From assembly GCA_025084515.1 (NCBI GenBank), contig JAJAGP010001683.1, positions 93,501-157,500 of the forward strand: DNA of 64,000 nucleotides, in the 5' to 3' direction. The stretch comes from Ancistrus triradiatus (lineage: Eukaryota > Chordata > Actinopteri > Siluriformes > Loricariidae). The position numbers were made by a program, and so were the translations under genes. This document shows positions 35,508-46,874 of the stretch, in pieces. The notes beneath the pieces are model-generated. The model was not told the DNA's origin. It did no database searches and saw nothing but the letters and a program-made list of their open reading frames with translations. Position 1 is the first letter of the stretch, and each line of letters begins with the position of its first letter.

Positions 35508-36617
35508 AAGTGGGGCAAAAAAGTATTTAGTCAGCCACTGATTATGCAAGTTCTCCTACTTAGAAAGATGAGAGAGGTCTGTAATTTTCATCATAGCTAC
35601 ACTTCAACTATGAGAGACAAAATGAGCAAAAAAAACATCACATTGTAGGATTTTTAAAGAATTTAATTGTAAATCATGATGGACAATAAGTATTTGGTCA
35701 ATAATAAAAGTTCAACTCAATACTTTGTTGGCAATGAGGTCAAACATTTCCTGTAAGTCTTCACCAGGTTGGCACACACTGTAGCTGGTATTTTGGCCCA
35801 TTCCTCCATGCAGATCTCTTTTAGAGCAGTGATGTTTTGAGGCAACACAGACTTTCAACTCCATCCACAAATTTTCTATGGTGTTGAGGTCTGGAGACTG
35901 GCTAGGCCACTCCAGGACCATGAAATGCTTTTTACGGAGCCACTCCTTCGTTTCCCGAGCGGTGTGTTTGGAATCATTGTCATGCTGGAAGACCCAGCTA
36001 TGTTCCATTGGTTACTTTGGTCCCAGCTCTCTGCAGGTCATTCATCAGGTCCCTTTGTGTAGTTTTGGGATTTTTGCTCACTGTTTTCATGATCATTTTG
36101 ACCCCATGGGATGAGATCTTGCATGGGGCCCCAGATCAAGAGAGATTATCAATGGTTTTGCACGTCTTCCATTTTTTTTTTACAATTGCTCCCACAGTTG
36201 ATTTACTCACACCAACCTGCTTGCCTATTGTAGATTCACTCTTCTCAGCCTGGTGCAGGTCTACAATTTTCTTCCTGGTGTCCTTCGACAGTTCTTTGAT
36301 CTTGAGTTTGGAGTCTGGCTGTGTACAGGTGTCTTTTATACAGATAATAAGTGAAGGACAGAAAAGCCTCTTAAAGAAGTTACAGGTCTATGAGAGCCAG
36401 AAATCTTGCTTGTTTGCGGGTGACTAAATACTTATTTTCCACCATGATTTACAATGAAATTCTTTAAAAATCCTACAATGTGATTTCCTGGAATTTTTGT
36501 TTCCTCATTTTGTCTATCATAGTTGAAGTCTACCCATGTTGAAAATTACAGACCTCTCTCATCTTTCTAAGTAAGAGAACTAGCACAATCAGTGGCTGAT
36601 AATTTTTTGCCCCACTG
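35508..36617 (-). mobile_element. Tc1-like transposon, family B, internally deleted
   Basis: Inverted ends AAGTGGGGCAAAAAAGTATT and TTTTTTGCCCCACTG enclose a minus-strand transposase. The N-terminus (IKELSKDTRKKIVDLHQAEK) lies near 36,300. It runs to GTKVT near 36,010 and is then joined directly to WVFQHDNDSKHTARETKEWL and SQSPDLNTIENLW (35,870-35,990). The segment with the first catalytic Asp is deleted, giving 1.1 kb instead of about 1.58 kb. Confidence 0.88.
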
Positions 36618-37770
36618 TATATGCACCCAAAGACAGATTGGCATCTGATTTCTCAAATCACTTCACATGGTGACTTGAGAAACCTTGTAGCCATTTATTA
36701 AACAATACTGATGTCAAAAACAGATGCACAGAGTATGCGAAAAAAAAAGGTACCTTCCTATTGGTTTAAAAAAATTAAAGAGATTAGGTAAAATTGCTTG
36801 ACATGGCAACAAATCTTTGCATATATTTATTAAAAAATAAAAATAAAAAGAACCCACACACCCCAGACATGGGAGTTCACTCATCTTTAGAACTCTTATC
36901 CAGTGCTCACAGTTTGACAACCTACCTGTGGAGTTTTGCAAATATTCTGAAGTATTCCAAAAACTCTGCATATTCTCCTGTATGAGTATAACACTGGCAG
37001 ATACAAGAATTGTGTGGATAAAGCTACATCTTAGAACAAGCAAGTTTCTATCACTGAATTGAAGTCACACTGAAGCATGATGCCACAGCAAGTTTGGGAA
37101 AATAACTTGCCACACCCCAGTGTAGACACTTTGGAATGTGTGTGGGCACATGCCTGGGAACAACCAACTATAAGGATAGAACTAACTGATAAAAACAAAA
37201 ACAGCACTTGTGCACATGTACACAGCTTAGATGAGTCAAGGAGGAATAAGTCACAAAAAGGGATTAGTTCAAAGCAATTTATTCCCCCCAACAGTAAACA
37301 CACGGTGATTGCAGATAACACTACCAACCTCCTGCACTTTGATGCAAACATGGCCAAAAGTACAAACACCAGCTTACAATAGAATTTAAAATAGGGGGAA
37401 ATCATTTACAACACAATTAGTTATTAAAAAGTGAAATGTTGCATGCAGGTTTTATTGTTGAGCATTTTTGGTACACATAATTGTGGTCATTATACGCTGA
37501 CCAGCAGCAATCAGCCAGACTTGCTTCCCTGAGCGGGTGCACCTGAGCATGACCGATAGGAAGCTGCAAAATATTTCATACTCCCACAACATATCAAAAT
37601 ATGGTGATCAGCACCAGACATGTAATCTCTAATAAAAATCTGAGAATGAAGATACGGCAGTGCAGAACAGCTAACCCACATACTGTATTCACCATTACTC
37701 AACAGGCCATCTCAGCATTAGTTATTCATGGTCTTAAATATTTAACAAATACCGTAAAATACCAACTTTA
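36618..37770. other. Intergenic between Tc1 copy and cdc25b 3' end
   Basis: No coding segment recognised; the open frames on both strands at 37,030-37,405 are mutual shadows without recognisable features. Minus-strand AATAAA hexamers near 37,451 and 37,276 could be distal poly(A) signals of cdc25b. Confidence 0.45.
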
Positions 37771-37791
37771 AAATAATTACTGATTGAAGTA

Positions 37792-37797
37792 TTTATT
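37792..37797 (-). terminator. cdc25b: Candidate cdc25b poly(A) signal
   Basis: AATAAA on the minus strand, about 395 nt past the cdc25b stop and the first canonical hexamer there. It would give a 3'UTR of about 0.4 kb. Confidence 0.45.
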
Positions 37798-38190
37798 GGA
37801 ATGTACATAATTGATATTAGAAACAAACAATTGCTGGTTCTGTTGACTTCAGAATTATCTGCTTCACAACAAAAAGTCACTTATGGATTGCAACTGGATG
37901 AGGAAATTCCATTCCATTAATTTTATATAAGCACTATGACCACTAAGAATTTAAGTGCTCTGAGGTATTTCACTGGAGTTTTAAAAACTGAGGTGGGGAA
38001 TGCAAAAAACAAAAATATAAAAATAAAAAAGTGGTGCATGTGTGAAGCTGTGTGATTGAGTAAGGCAGCAAGTGGGCTATTAAACCACACTCAGACTACC
38101 TAACTGAGTAATAGCCAATACTCCCAGGTCTGCATGATATGAGAATGCAAGTGTCAATTTAGAAAGAAAACCTGAACATAGCCATGTTTC

Positions 38191-41100
38191 TCAGAGCTTT
38201 TTAAGACGGCTGTACATGTCCCTCTTACTACGCTCGCCTGCCCATGTACGGCTCTTCAGGCGAAACTTCCTGAGATCGTCCTTAAAGTCTTCGTGATCCA
38301 TTGGCCTGTATGCTTGAGGCTCACACTCCATCTGCACATAAATAAACCCACAAAATTAAACCCCAAAAACTATAAACCAACAGCCTTCGGAGAATAAATA
38401 ATTCATAAATATAAGACAAATACACACCTGATGTACACGAAAGAAATCCTTGTAGCCTCCCTTCAGTATGTAGAGTTCAGGGTAATGGAGGTTGGGATAT
38501 TCATTCAGAAAGCGATCCCTCTCACGAACAAAGCGGCACATTCGCGGTCCACGTTCAGATGAAAACTCGCAGTGAAACACCAGCAACACGCGCTTCTCAG
38601 GGCATTCTGGAAGGACGGGCTGTTTGAAAAAGCACGCCTCAACCTGATCCTCCTGATGCAAGTTTAGCGCACCCTGGCAAAACAAGTCAATTGGTCTTAA
38701 AGTAAAAGTAAATAAAAGTCAAGACACCCAAGGCACAGCGCACACAAACTCACCTTGATATGTCCGCCGTCGTATTCATATGGATAGCGGCAGTCAATGA
38801 TGAACAGTCTCCCCACCACATCACTGAACTGACCCTCCAATGCTGCACACATCTGAAATCAAATTTATATTTACAAGACAATAGGCAGGAATGGACCATT
38901 TACTACACGAGCTCCCTGATTTACACCGTGGATAAATTCCGACAAACCCATCGTAAGCCAGACGATTTCCCTGCGACATGGATGACTACAGCACTCTGAC
39001 CGACGCTCTTCAAGTATTACTCCGCGGCATACACATGTAACGACACCCACGCTAAAAAGCAGCCAACTTATGACAAGTAAAACACTGCCAAAATGAAAGC
39101 TAATAAGTTTATAAAATATTGGTTTTGAAAACAATAAATTTGGAAGATGAAGCTATTAATGACCAACCATTTTATTTTCTGAACGCAAGTAAACTTTCTT
39201 TTTAATAAATTAAATTACCAATCGATACATGTGGTAACTGTCTGTTTAATAAACAGTTCTTGGAAATTTTGTTTAATGACTAAGGCCTTAGCCACAGAGT
39301 GATGACAGAATTTAACCATTTTACCTCATGGAAGGGTGATAAACAAATCATTTGTCCTCCATCTTAAAATCTAACAAAAATATCGATAACAGAATTGTGG
39401 TATAAATCACAATAATGCTCTCAAGGTCGTGCTTTAACACAAGATATCTACGACCACAGCACAGCCATGCCAATATCTCACGTTAAAGCACTCCCTCTCG
39501 TGTATTACTGCTTAATTAGCCCTGCATGTGGTTCTTAGTGTAAACAGTTTGAGTATCACCCTAGTAATGAATTGTTTATGCAGCCCATGAATTGGGACAC
39601 ATTTAGGGTGAAGTCTAGCAATAGACAGATGGGAGGGGAGACTAGGCGAAATGGCTGCTCCACAAGTATAATATGAACTTATTGTAAACTATCGATATAA
39701 ATGATAGTTATCACATCTTGTACAAAAATATACCGATATCTTAACTCTACAATTTTACCATAGTTGTATGTAGTCATTTCCTATTCTTTCTCTCACTTGT
39801 TCTGCTGTAACACATGACATAACTCGTGAGACAAATAAAGTCTCGTTTTATCATAGCCTAGCCTACGTTAAACACGCATTAATCTACAGCCAAGCAAAAT
39901 AATCAAGTGTTTCATAACTCGTGCAATTTGACGATGTACCGAAAGTGAAAAACAAAAGTCTGGATGCGAAGGAGAGTATTGTACCAAGTGTCCCTTGCCA
40001 GGGGAAGAGCTGAAATTCAAAATTCAGAACACCTTCTGCTGAACGTGTTATGCTGCATTAGTGTATTAATGTATTAATAATATTATACACTGAACCGCCA
40101 TAGAAGTGGGCACGCCTGTATATTTACTTACAGTTTCCGGAGTGATGTATTTCAAGTCTTGATGTTTTCCATTTACTGTGGGCAAGGCAGGAGGCTGCAA
40201 AAAAAAAAATTTTAATTAAATAATTTAATCCATTTCACGGAAAACAAAGTCAAAACAAGACTAAAACTCACCTTGGTGAAGTCCCCGATCACATTACTGG
40301 GATCAGTGTCCAGTAGTCTCTCGATCTCTTCATGATTAAAAGATTTGGAGCGCTGTACCTGTGCCAGAGCTCAGAGTCAGAAACATTTTGCCATGACGTT
40401 CATTTACAAGGAATGTATGCAGCAGAAGAATGTCTTACCTGATGTGGAATAACATCATCCTGTTCCATAGGAGTTACATGTGAGCCAGCCACACTCCTCC
40501 TCCTCTTCACTTGCATAGGCGTGAGCTCATCTCTCGCCCTATCAGGCCTCTTCAGTGCCGCACGGCATCCTGTAGGCATGGAGGGTGACCGGAACAGCCC
40601 TCTTGGCCGACACCGAACAGGCTGAGAACCATAGAACAAGTTCAGGTTTCTCCAACACAGGCACCTACTCAGCAAGATACAATGTCAAACTAGGAAGTGA
40701 AACTTACCGTGTCCACATTCTCTTTACTTTGCTCAGCGACTAAAGGAGCCGTGAGCAAACTGGCCATTCCCATAGGAACTTCAGAGTCAGCCTGTTGATG
40801 TGGAGCAAGAAGAGAAATATTTAGAATGTTAATGGATCAAAAACGTAGCAGGGGAAAGCATCTTCCTCTCTTCAGACAGCTTACCTGTACATCATCAAGT
40901 ACATCCAAAAACCCATCATCATCATCATTAGAAAAGACAGACAGTGATGCTCTTCGCAGTCTGAAAGGACTATCATCATCTGGAGAGGCTAGATGACTGG
41001 ATAAAGGAGAAAGCTGCAAAATGACAAAGTAGAATATAAAAAAGGTAATCTTCCACCAATTATGTCAACTTCAAAGAGTTGTTCCAGTTCTACTATATGG

Positions 41101-44100
41101 ATTACCATGAGAGCAGGAGCAGAATTGGGACGACAAGCAAAAGCTTCCTTGGTCTCCCCCGTTGAATAGAGTCGACAGCGAGATGCAGGCTTTGTTGGTT
41201 TCTTAAATTCAAAACTTGTCTACATGAATAAACAAAAGGTAATGCAGATAAGCCCCAACACAGGTCTGCTGAGAAGAACCACATAAAAGACTAAACATAA
41301 GCTCACATCATGCAGGTTCTCTTTGTTGGCCAAGCTGGTTGTGCAAGGCTGACTGAAGATTCCATAACGTTGCAGATCTGAATCTTTACTCCTCAAATTC
41401 GGACTGTGACCCAACAACTGCAACTAAATGAGAGGAAGAGAAACTCAACTCAAAGAATGAACACAGTTCAAGTTGTCACTAGCGCTGTCAAATATTTCAT
41501 ACAAATAATTGATTAACCATTTAATAAAGTCCATTTTTACACCCATATCATTTTAGTAATCATGTATGCTCAATACACCATAATATAATACTTAATTTGT
41601 ACAAGCCTAAAGCGACTCAGCCATCTTGCTTACTAGCAATGTTTGATTAGCAGCTAATACCAATTACTGTCAAAATGCACTGCATCTGCTTTCACCCAAA
41701 AACTCAATTGCCTACAAATACACAAAAATGCATAGCACAAGTGAAAATATCAGCAAAACTCATTCTGCTAGCATACATACCAAAAATAATTTACTACACA
41801 GCTAACAAAGTCTACGCCAGCATTACACTAAACATTACAGCAACAAGTTACTTTTTTCGTTAAGCCCATTACATCTCAATGAATGCATTTACTGCTTTCT
41901 TTTATTCAAACTCAGATGTCTCCACCAAGTACACCCAATTCACATTGAGCAGAAATCTAACTGTGAAGAAGAGTGTAGTCCTAGATAATTTCATTTAACT
42001 GTGATTATCTTAAATAATTGTGATTAGATGATTATGTAATAATTGTGAAAGCCCTACTCACACCACAGGCCAAGTAGGGCTTCACAAAAAAACTGGAAAA
42101 AGCCTGTGCTTACCGGTAGCGAGTTTATTCTGCGAATGGGCATCTTTCTGTGAAAACACAAACATGGTGCTTAGCCATTTTAATAGATAGTCCATGTAAG
42201 ATCTGTCTAAAGGAAACGGAACTTACTCATTGATCACTCTGGATGCATTCTGAATGACTTCCTCAAACCTAAGAGGAAAGGGTTAGAAACATGGTCAACA
42301 CAGTCCTTTTAAATTACAGGCCATGGTATACAAAACGCAAACGCATTTATGTTCCGAGACTGGGCCCCTCTTCACTTTATGTCGTGATGCCCATCTGTAT
42401 GCAAAACAGTTCCTAAAAAGAAAAATGGAGATTGGGTCTTATAATCAACCATATGCCCACACGACACTAAGCCCACACAGCAAGTCTTCATTGTCTGAGA
42501 AGAAAGTGAACGGGAGCGCTCTGAGGAGAAGGTGGTGAAGTGCGTCTCTTGGAGCAGAAGAATGGTGTGTTGAGTAGGAACAGTGGAGTGACGATGCTCC
42601 ATTCATTACTCCTAGCCCACACCGACTTGCGCTACCTACACAGGCTTATTCATGAAGATCAAGAAGTGTGCCCCTCTATACACCCAACCCCCTTTGGCAT
42701 TGTGCAAAAGGGCACCCTTCACAGCAGGAGTAACAAACAGCTGCTAGACGAAAAGCAAATGGTCACAAGGCACTACACTTCAAACTAGAGCAGATGTTCA
42801 GACAAACACCTACAGAAAATTAAGATTCTGCAAATGCAGCAACTGAAAATGTACTCCGGTTTCAGCTTTTGAAGTACGGCAAAACTTGGGATGCATGTAT
42901 AGTTAAGGATGGCACCTCAAATAACTTCTTCATATAAATATAACTTGGCTTCCTAAACTGTCAACAGAAAAAGATCCACCCAAGGTTCCCCAAAAAAAAA
43001 AAAAAAAAAAAAAAAAAGTATCAGAAAACACCTAAACACCATATGAAAGGAGACAAAGCAGGGAATAACCTTCTAATCCTCAAGCCAAGCAGCACCAAAT
43101 CACCAAAACCAAGTAGGGACACACCGATACCAGCTTACTCAAAAATAAGCTACCTAAACACTGGGTATCAATTGATACCAAGTAAGGATCCACTATCAGC
43201 CCTGTAAAAGAGAAATTAATTCTTAAGGCCTTAATGTGTCTAACTCCAGGGTACACATGGAGCAAACAAATGAGTATTAAAAAATGAAAGCAAACTCAGA
43301 ATGAATAACAAGAACAAAGTTCTACAAAACACCAACACAAACTGCTGTGCCACTAGCAGCTGTATCAAGCATAAATTACCTCAACTGCTGACGTTTGCTG
43401 TTAGCCAGCATGGAAAGTGCTACTTGTCTTGTTAGCTGATCTTTGGATTTTACAATGAGCTCCCACTTATTGTTTTGATATTTAACCCCATTATTCTTTT
43501 ACCCAATTATTCTACTTAACTTTTTAGCCTACATAAACCTGATAAACGGAAGTATAAAACCAGTTTCACTTCAGCAGGAAAGTTAATGGGACATTTACTA
43601 TTCAGTACATCATAACTAGCAAATATTAGGTGTAGCCTAGCAGCACTAGCATTAACACCACCTACTTGGCCAAGTTAAACTCTGCTAGTTATGGAATATA
43701 ACTCCAAGAGATAAAAGATCAGCTGAATTCATAAAAATCTAACTTAAAACTTGGACCAAATATAAATATACTAAACTCTCCACAGGAGAAAGGCTAGAGA
43801 TGGATAGAACTTGCCTCTGTTCTGCTTCCAGTGGGTCCACAGGGCTGGGGGAGTCCATACCAAGACCTGAAGCAGGAGATTGGGGAGGAAACTCATGTGA
43901 TCAAGTACAACTATACTTGGGAATTTGAACATGGTGGTATTTAGCCATCATGCACCGGACATAATCAATTAAAAAATAATAATAATTAAAAAGTAACGTG
44001 ATAATAATGGACCAGTACAAAAACACCACAAAAAGCCTTACCTGCATCAGATGAAGTGTCTGAGGCGAATGAAGGGATCTTCAGGAACGGCACATTTTTC

Positions 44101-44483
44101 TCAGTTTTCTTTCGTTTGGGAGTGTCGCATTGTCTTACATCGAAAAAAATACACGGAAACTTCAATATAGCGCGTGTCTCATACAGAACCGGTTGGTTTG
44201 CTCTACAAAACGACATGAATAAAGAGGCTACTAGAGACAGAAGAGAAAGGGCTAAGCATGAAAGTTATAGTTACCTGTCAAGCATAACTAGATGATCCAT
44301 GTTGTGAGCAAGGTTTGTGACAGGAGACACCACGCCAGTGGTTCCGGGGGAGAAGAGGTTCTTTATACAGGGGGAGCCTCTCACGTTGATCTCGGGCAGA
44401 CTCGGTCTGGAAAGCCTTGGAACGGAGTCAGAGGCCGTAAACAGCCCAGTGCTCATAGGACTGAAGTTGTTAGTGATATCCAT
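38191..44483 (-). CDS. cdc25b: M-phase inducer phosphatase Cdc25B (15 coding exons)
   Basis: Dual-specificity phosphatase that removes inhibitory phosphates from CDK1 and so starts mitosis. Exons: 44483-44275, 44133-44042, 43866-43815, 42268-42227, 42147-42114, 41423-41307, 41219-41106, 41013-40885, 40791-40708, 40621-40439, 40358-40272, 40194-40132, 38852-38754, 38673-38428, 38331-38191. All phases match; together they give 563 residues. The start is set by MDITNNFSPMSTG, a good Kozak context and an in-frame TGA 17 codons upstream. Features: SPVTNLAHNMD near 54-64; KEN boxes at 177-179 and 286-288; DDGFLD (252-257), the beta-TrCP-type DDG motif; LFRSPSMP with 14-3-3-site Ser305; basic KRRR at 330-333; catalytic HCEFSSERGPR with Cys470 and Arg476; and the C-terminal tail WAGERSKRDMYSRLKKL. 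Intron 3 uses a GC donor (AG|gcaagt); all others are GT-AG. The match to Cdc25B rather than Cdc25A rests on the tail and on ap5s1 as neighbour. Confidence 0.95.
42372..42602 (-). mobile_element. Possible LINE (L1/Tx1-like) endonuclease scrap in cdc25b intron 3
   Basis: Minus-strand frame with TILLLQETHFTTFSSERSR. The LLLQETH block resembles the catalytic-Glu motif of L1/Tx1-type LINE endonucleases. The flanking residues are less convincing. It is the only candidate transposon piece I found inside cdc25b. Confidence 0.3.
42992..43017. repeat. Poly(A) run in cdc25b intron 3
   Basis: Uninterrupted run of about 26 A on the plus strand. Confidence 0.95.
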
Positions 44484-44820
44484 GCTGGCAGAGCGAAAGA
44501 AGGCGAGTTCTAGAGCTAAAATTAAATAAGATCAAGCCAGTGCTTGCAATGGACAAAATAAGGCGTTAGCCCAGAGTTAGCTGGCTAGCTAGCATCGAGG
44601 ATCCAAATGCTACAGCTAGTTTATCTAAGCTGAAGAGGGGAAAAAAGCGACAGAGGAGTACATGTCGTCGAGTAATCCAGACCGCACACAGGTTAAAGCA
44701 AATAAACTTTAAAAGCGCATTTTGTTTTGTCAGAGAGCTGCGGCGTTCTGCGCACTCTCTCCGACAATATTCACTCCGCTGGCAGGAAAGAAGAGTGCTG
44801 ACTGAGGCCCCTTATTTATG

Positions 44821-45143
44821 TTCAAAATATGCAGCCCAGACGCGGCAATTCACGCGACCAATCAGCAAACGCGATACATCTGATCTGTCCAATCAAAGCA
44901 GTTTGCTTTCTTTCTCCGAGGTGTGCTTTAAAAGAGAATGGGCGGTACAACATATGACAGGCAATCATCTGTCCAATAAAAAATAAGTACACGTATTCCT
45001 ATATCCAATGGTGTTCCGTCTTTAACTCGCACAAGCGCAAGTAAATGGACCCGTATAGATACAGCACTTCAAGCGAAGGATTTTTTCCCGCGGAACTTTT
45101 CAAGCAGCAGCTTAGAAACTCCCACAACAACAAATCGGCCAAT
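44821..45143 (-). promoter_or_regulatory. cdc25b: cdc25b promoter with phased CCAAT boxes and CHR
   Basis: Five CCAAT motifs (written CCAAT on the plus strand, so inverted relative to the gene) start at 44858, 44889, 44973, 45005 and 45139. The first two are 31 bp apart and the next two 32 bp apart. A TTTGAA at 44826-44821 lies 32 bp on the gene side of the nearest CCAAT and matches the cell-cycle genes homology region (CHR). A TATA-like CATAAATAAGG follows at 44820-44810, and TTTCCCGC at 45084-45091 matches the E2F consensus. Such NF-Y/CHR layouts are the known signature of G2/M promoters bound by DREAM and MuvB. Transcription probably starts near 44,790. Confidence 0.75.
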
Positions 45144-45149
45144 AGCATG

Positions 45150-46156
45150 GCAACAAGCTCGCTTGGAGCGTACCATTATCACAACAGACGAGGGGTTTCA
45201 ACATTAGCACCTTTTACAAAAGACTACTAAGCCTATACACCAAATAATAATAATTACACGTATCCAAAATTGCAGTTTATTTTAACAAAAGAAGAACAAC
45301 ATACTCTGCTCTATACAGATTGCTCTGGGCAGCTTATAATCCTTTGAGCAACAATGTGACAAAAAATATACAAACATACTTATTAACTGTGTCCATTGGG
45401 TAGAATTCAATTTTATAAAGATAACTGGTTAATTGTCACCTGTATTTCAACAGCAATGCATAATCTAAATATGTACTGATTAACATATTAGACACTCTTA
45501 CAAAAGGCTTATCCTATAAAATATATAGTAAAATTTTCAGAGTGCAAAGTTAGTTTTAGAACATAACATGCTGGTAGCCAATGACTATCAGCAACAATGT
45601 ACAACCTTACAAAACTATACATATGCCACTCTCTTTCACAAGGCTGCCAAACCTAAGCTATCAAATGACTAAACAAAATTAAATGTAGCCAAACTGCAGG
45701 TGAAATGCTGGTTGCTCTGTCACAAAATCTTCCTTAAGCAACAATGTACAACATTTAATGTATATAATATGTATTAGATTATATATTAAGCACTCTCTAA
45801 CAAATGACTACATACTGGAGTTTTTTGTAAAGATGGTAACCTGGTGTAAAGAAAACAAAGTAAACTACACTGTATGACTACCAGAAATAAAGAGGGTATG
45901 AAATTAATGGTAGGTTTAAAAGAATTTCCCCTCCCCATCTTACAAGTAGACCCAACTGATTCTACATGTCATGGCAACCACTTGGTCTCCGAATGCAGCC
46001 ATCTGCCCCTTTACACCAGGATCCCTCCAATTCCAGCACAAAGAAGCTGTGAGAACGTTGGGGGAGCATAAAGCTTGCATTAAAAAGTGCAATTTCTTGT
46101 TAACAGTTGCTGCAGGACACTTTTAATTAACAGAAAAAATAACCAGGTAAAAAAAT

Positions 46157-46195
<39 letters not shown>

Positions 46196-46234
46196 TGAAA
46201 GTATTTTTTTACCTGGTTATTATTTTACCTGTTT
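45150..46234. other. Intergenic upstream of cdc25b, no gene seen
   Basis: AT-rich. A 61-codon plus-strand frame (45045-45230) overlaps the promoter's upstream part but has no homology I recognise. A short TA run lies at 46157-46191. Confidence 0.5.
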
Positions 46235-46239
46235 TTTAT

Positions 46240-46406
46240 TTTTATATATATATAAAATTCTACAATGTGATTTCCTAGATTTTTTTTCTCATTTTGTCTC
46301 TCATACTTGAAGTGTACCTATGATGAAAATTACAGACCTCTCTCATCTTTTTAAGTAGGAGAACGTGCACAATCAGTGGCTGACTAAATACTTTTTTGCC
46401 CCACTG
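46240..46406. mobile_element. Tc1-like transposon, family B, single-end fragment
   Basis: TCTACAATGTGATTTCCTAG through GAAGTGTACCTATGATG to TACTTTTTTGCCCCACTG and a TA. This matches the right end of the family B copies at 12316 and 52055. The interior and other end are missing; a TA repeat sits at the break. Confidence 0.85.
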
Positions 46407-46874
46407 TATATGTATATGTGTATATATACTTACATATGTGTGTGCAAAAACACTTATATTAACTTTTCTGATGTAAGGATTGATACTGATCTAAACAAAC
46501 TACAATCTAATCCTGCATATGTGAAAATGCCCCTATTCTGTCTCAGTCAGAAGCACATGGTCATTAATATTGTACAAAATAATTTGACTTTAATCTTTTC
46601 ATTCATGCTTTTGACAATAGAGAGTCAATACATTCAAATTCAGCAAAAACTGGTTAAACAGGCACACTCTAAAGGAGATCCAAAGGCAAGCTCAGGCACT
46701 TCGGTAACTAGCTGTTTGCTTACATGTAAAAACGTGCCATGAGGGCTCATGCTAGGTTGCTTCAGTTGGTAAAGGCGTGTGAGCTTCTTCTTGCATACTG
46801 GTACATACACATTATCAGTTATCAGCTGGGATGGGCCACAGGCTTTACTGCATTCTGTTTATGCAATGAACATA

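Noticed and set aside
37031..37405. 124-codon minus frame overlapping a 101-codon plus frame
   Set aside because: No recognisable domain, low-complexity hydrophobic content and mutual shadowing; likely chance.
45045..45230. Divergent small frame upstream of cdc25b, which would make the promoter bidirectional
   Set aside because: Only 61 codons, no homology I recognise and no donor site at its end.
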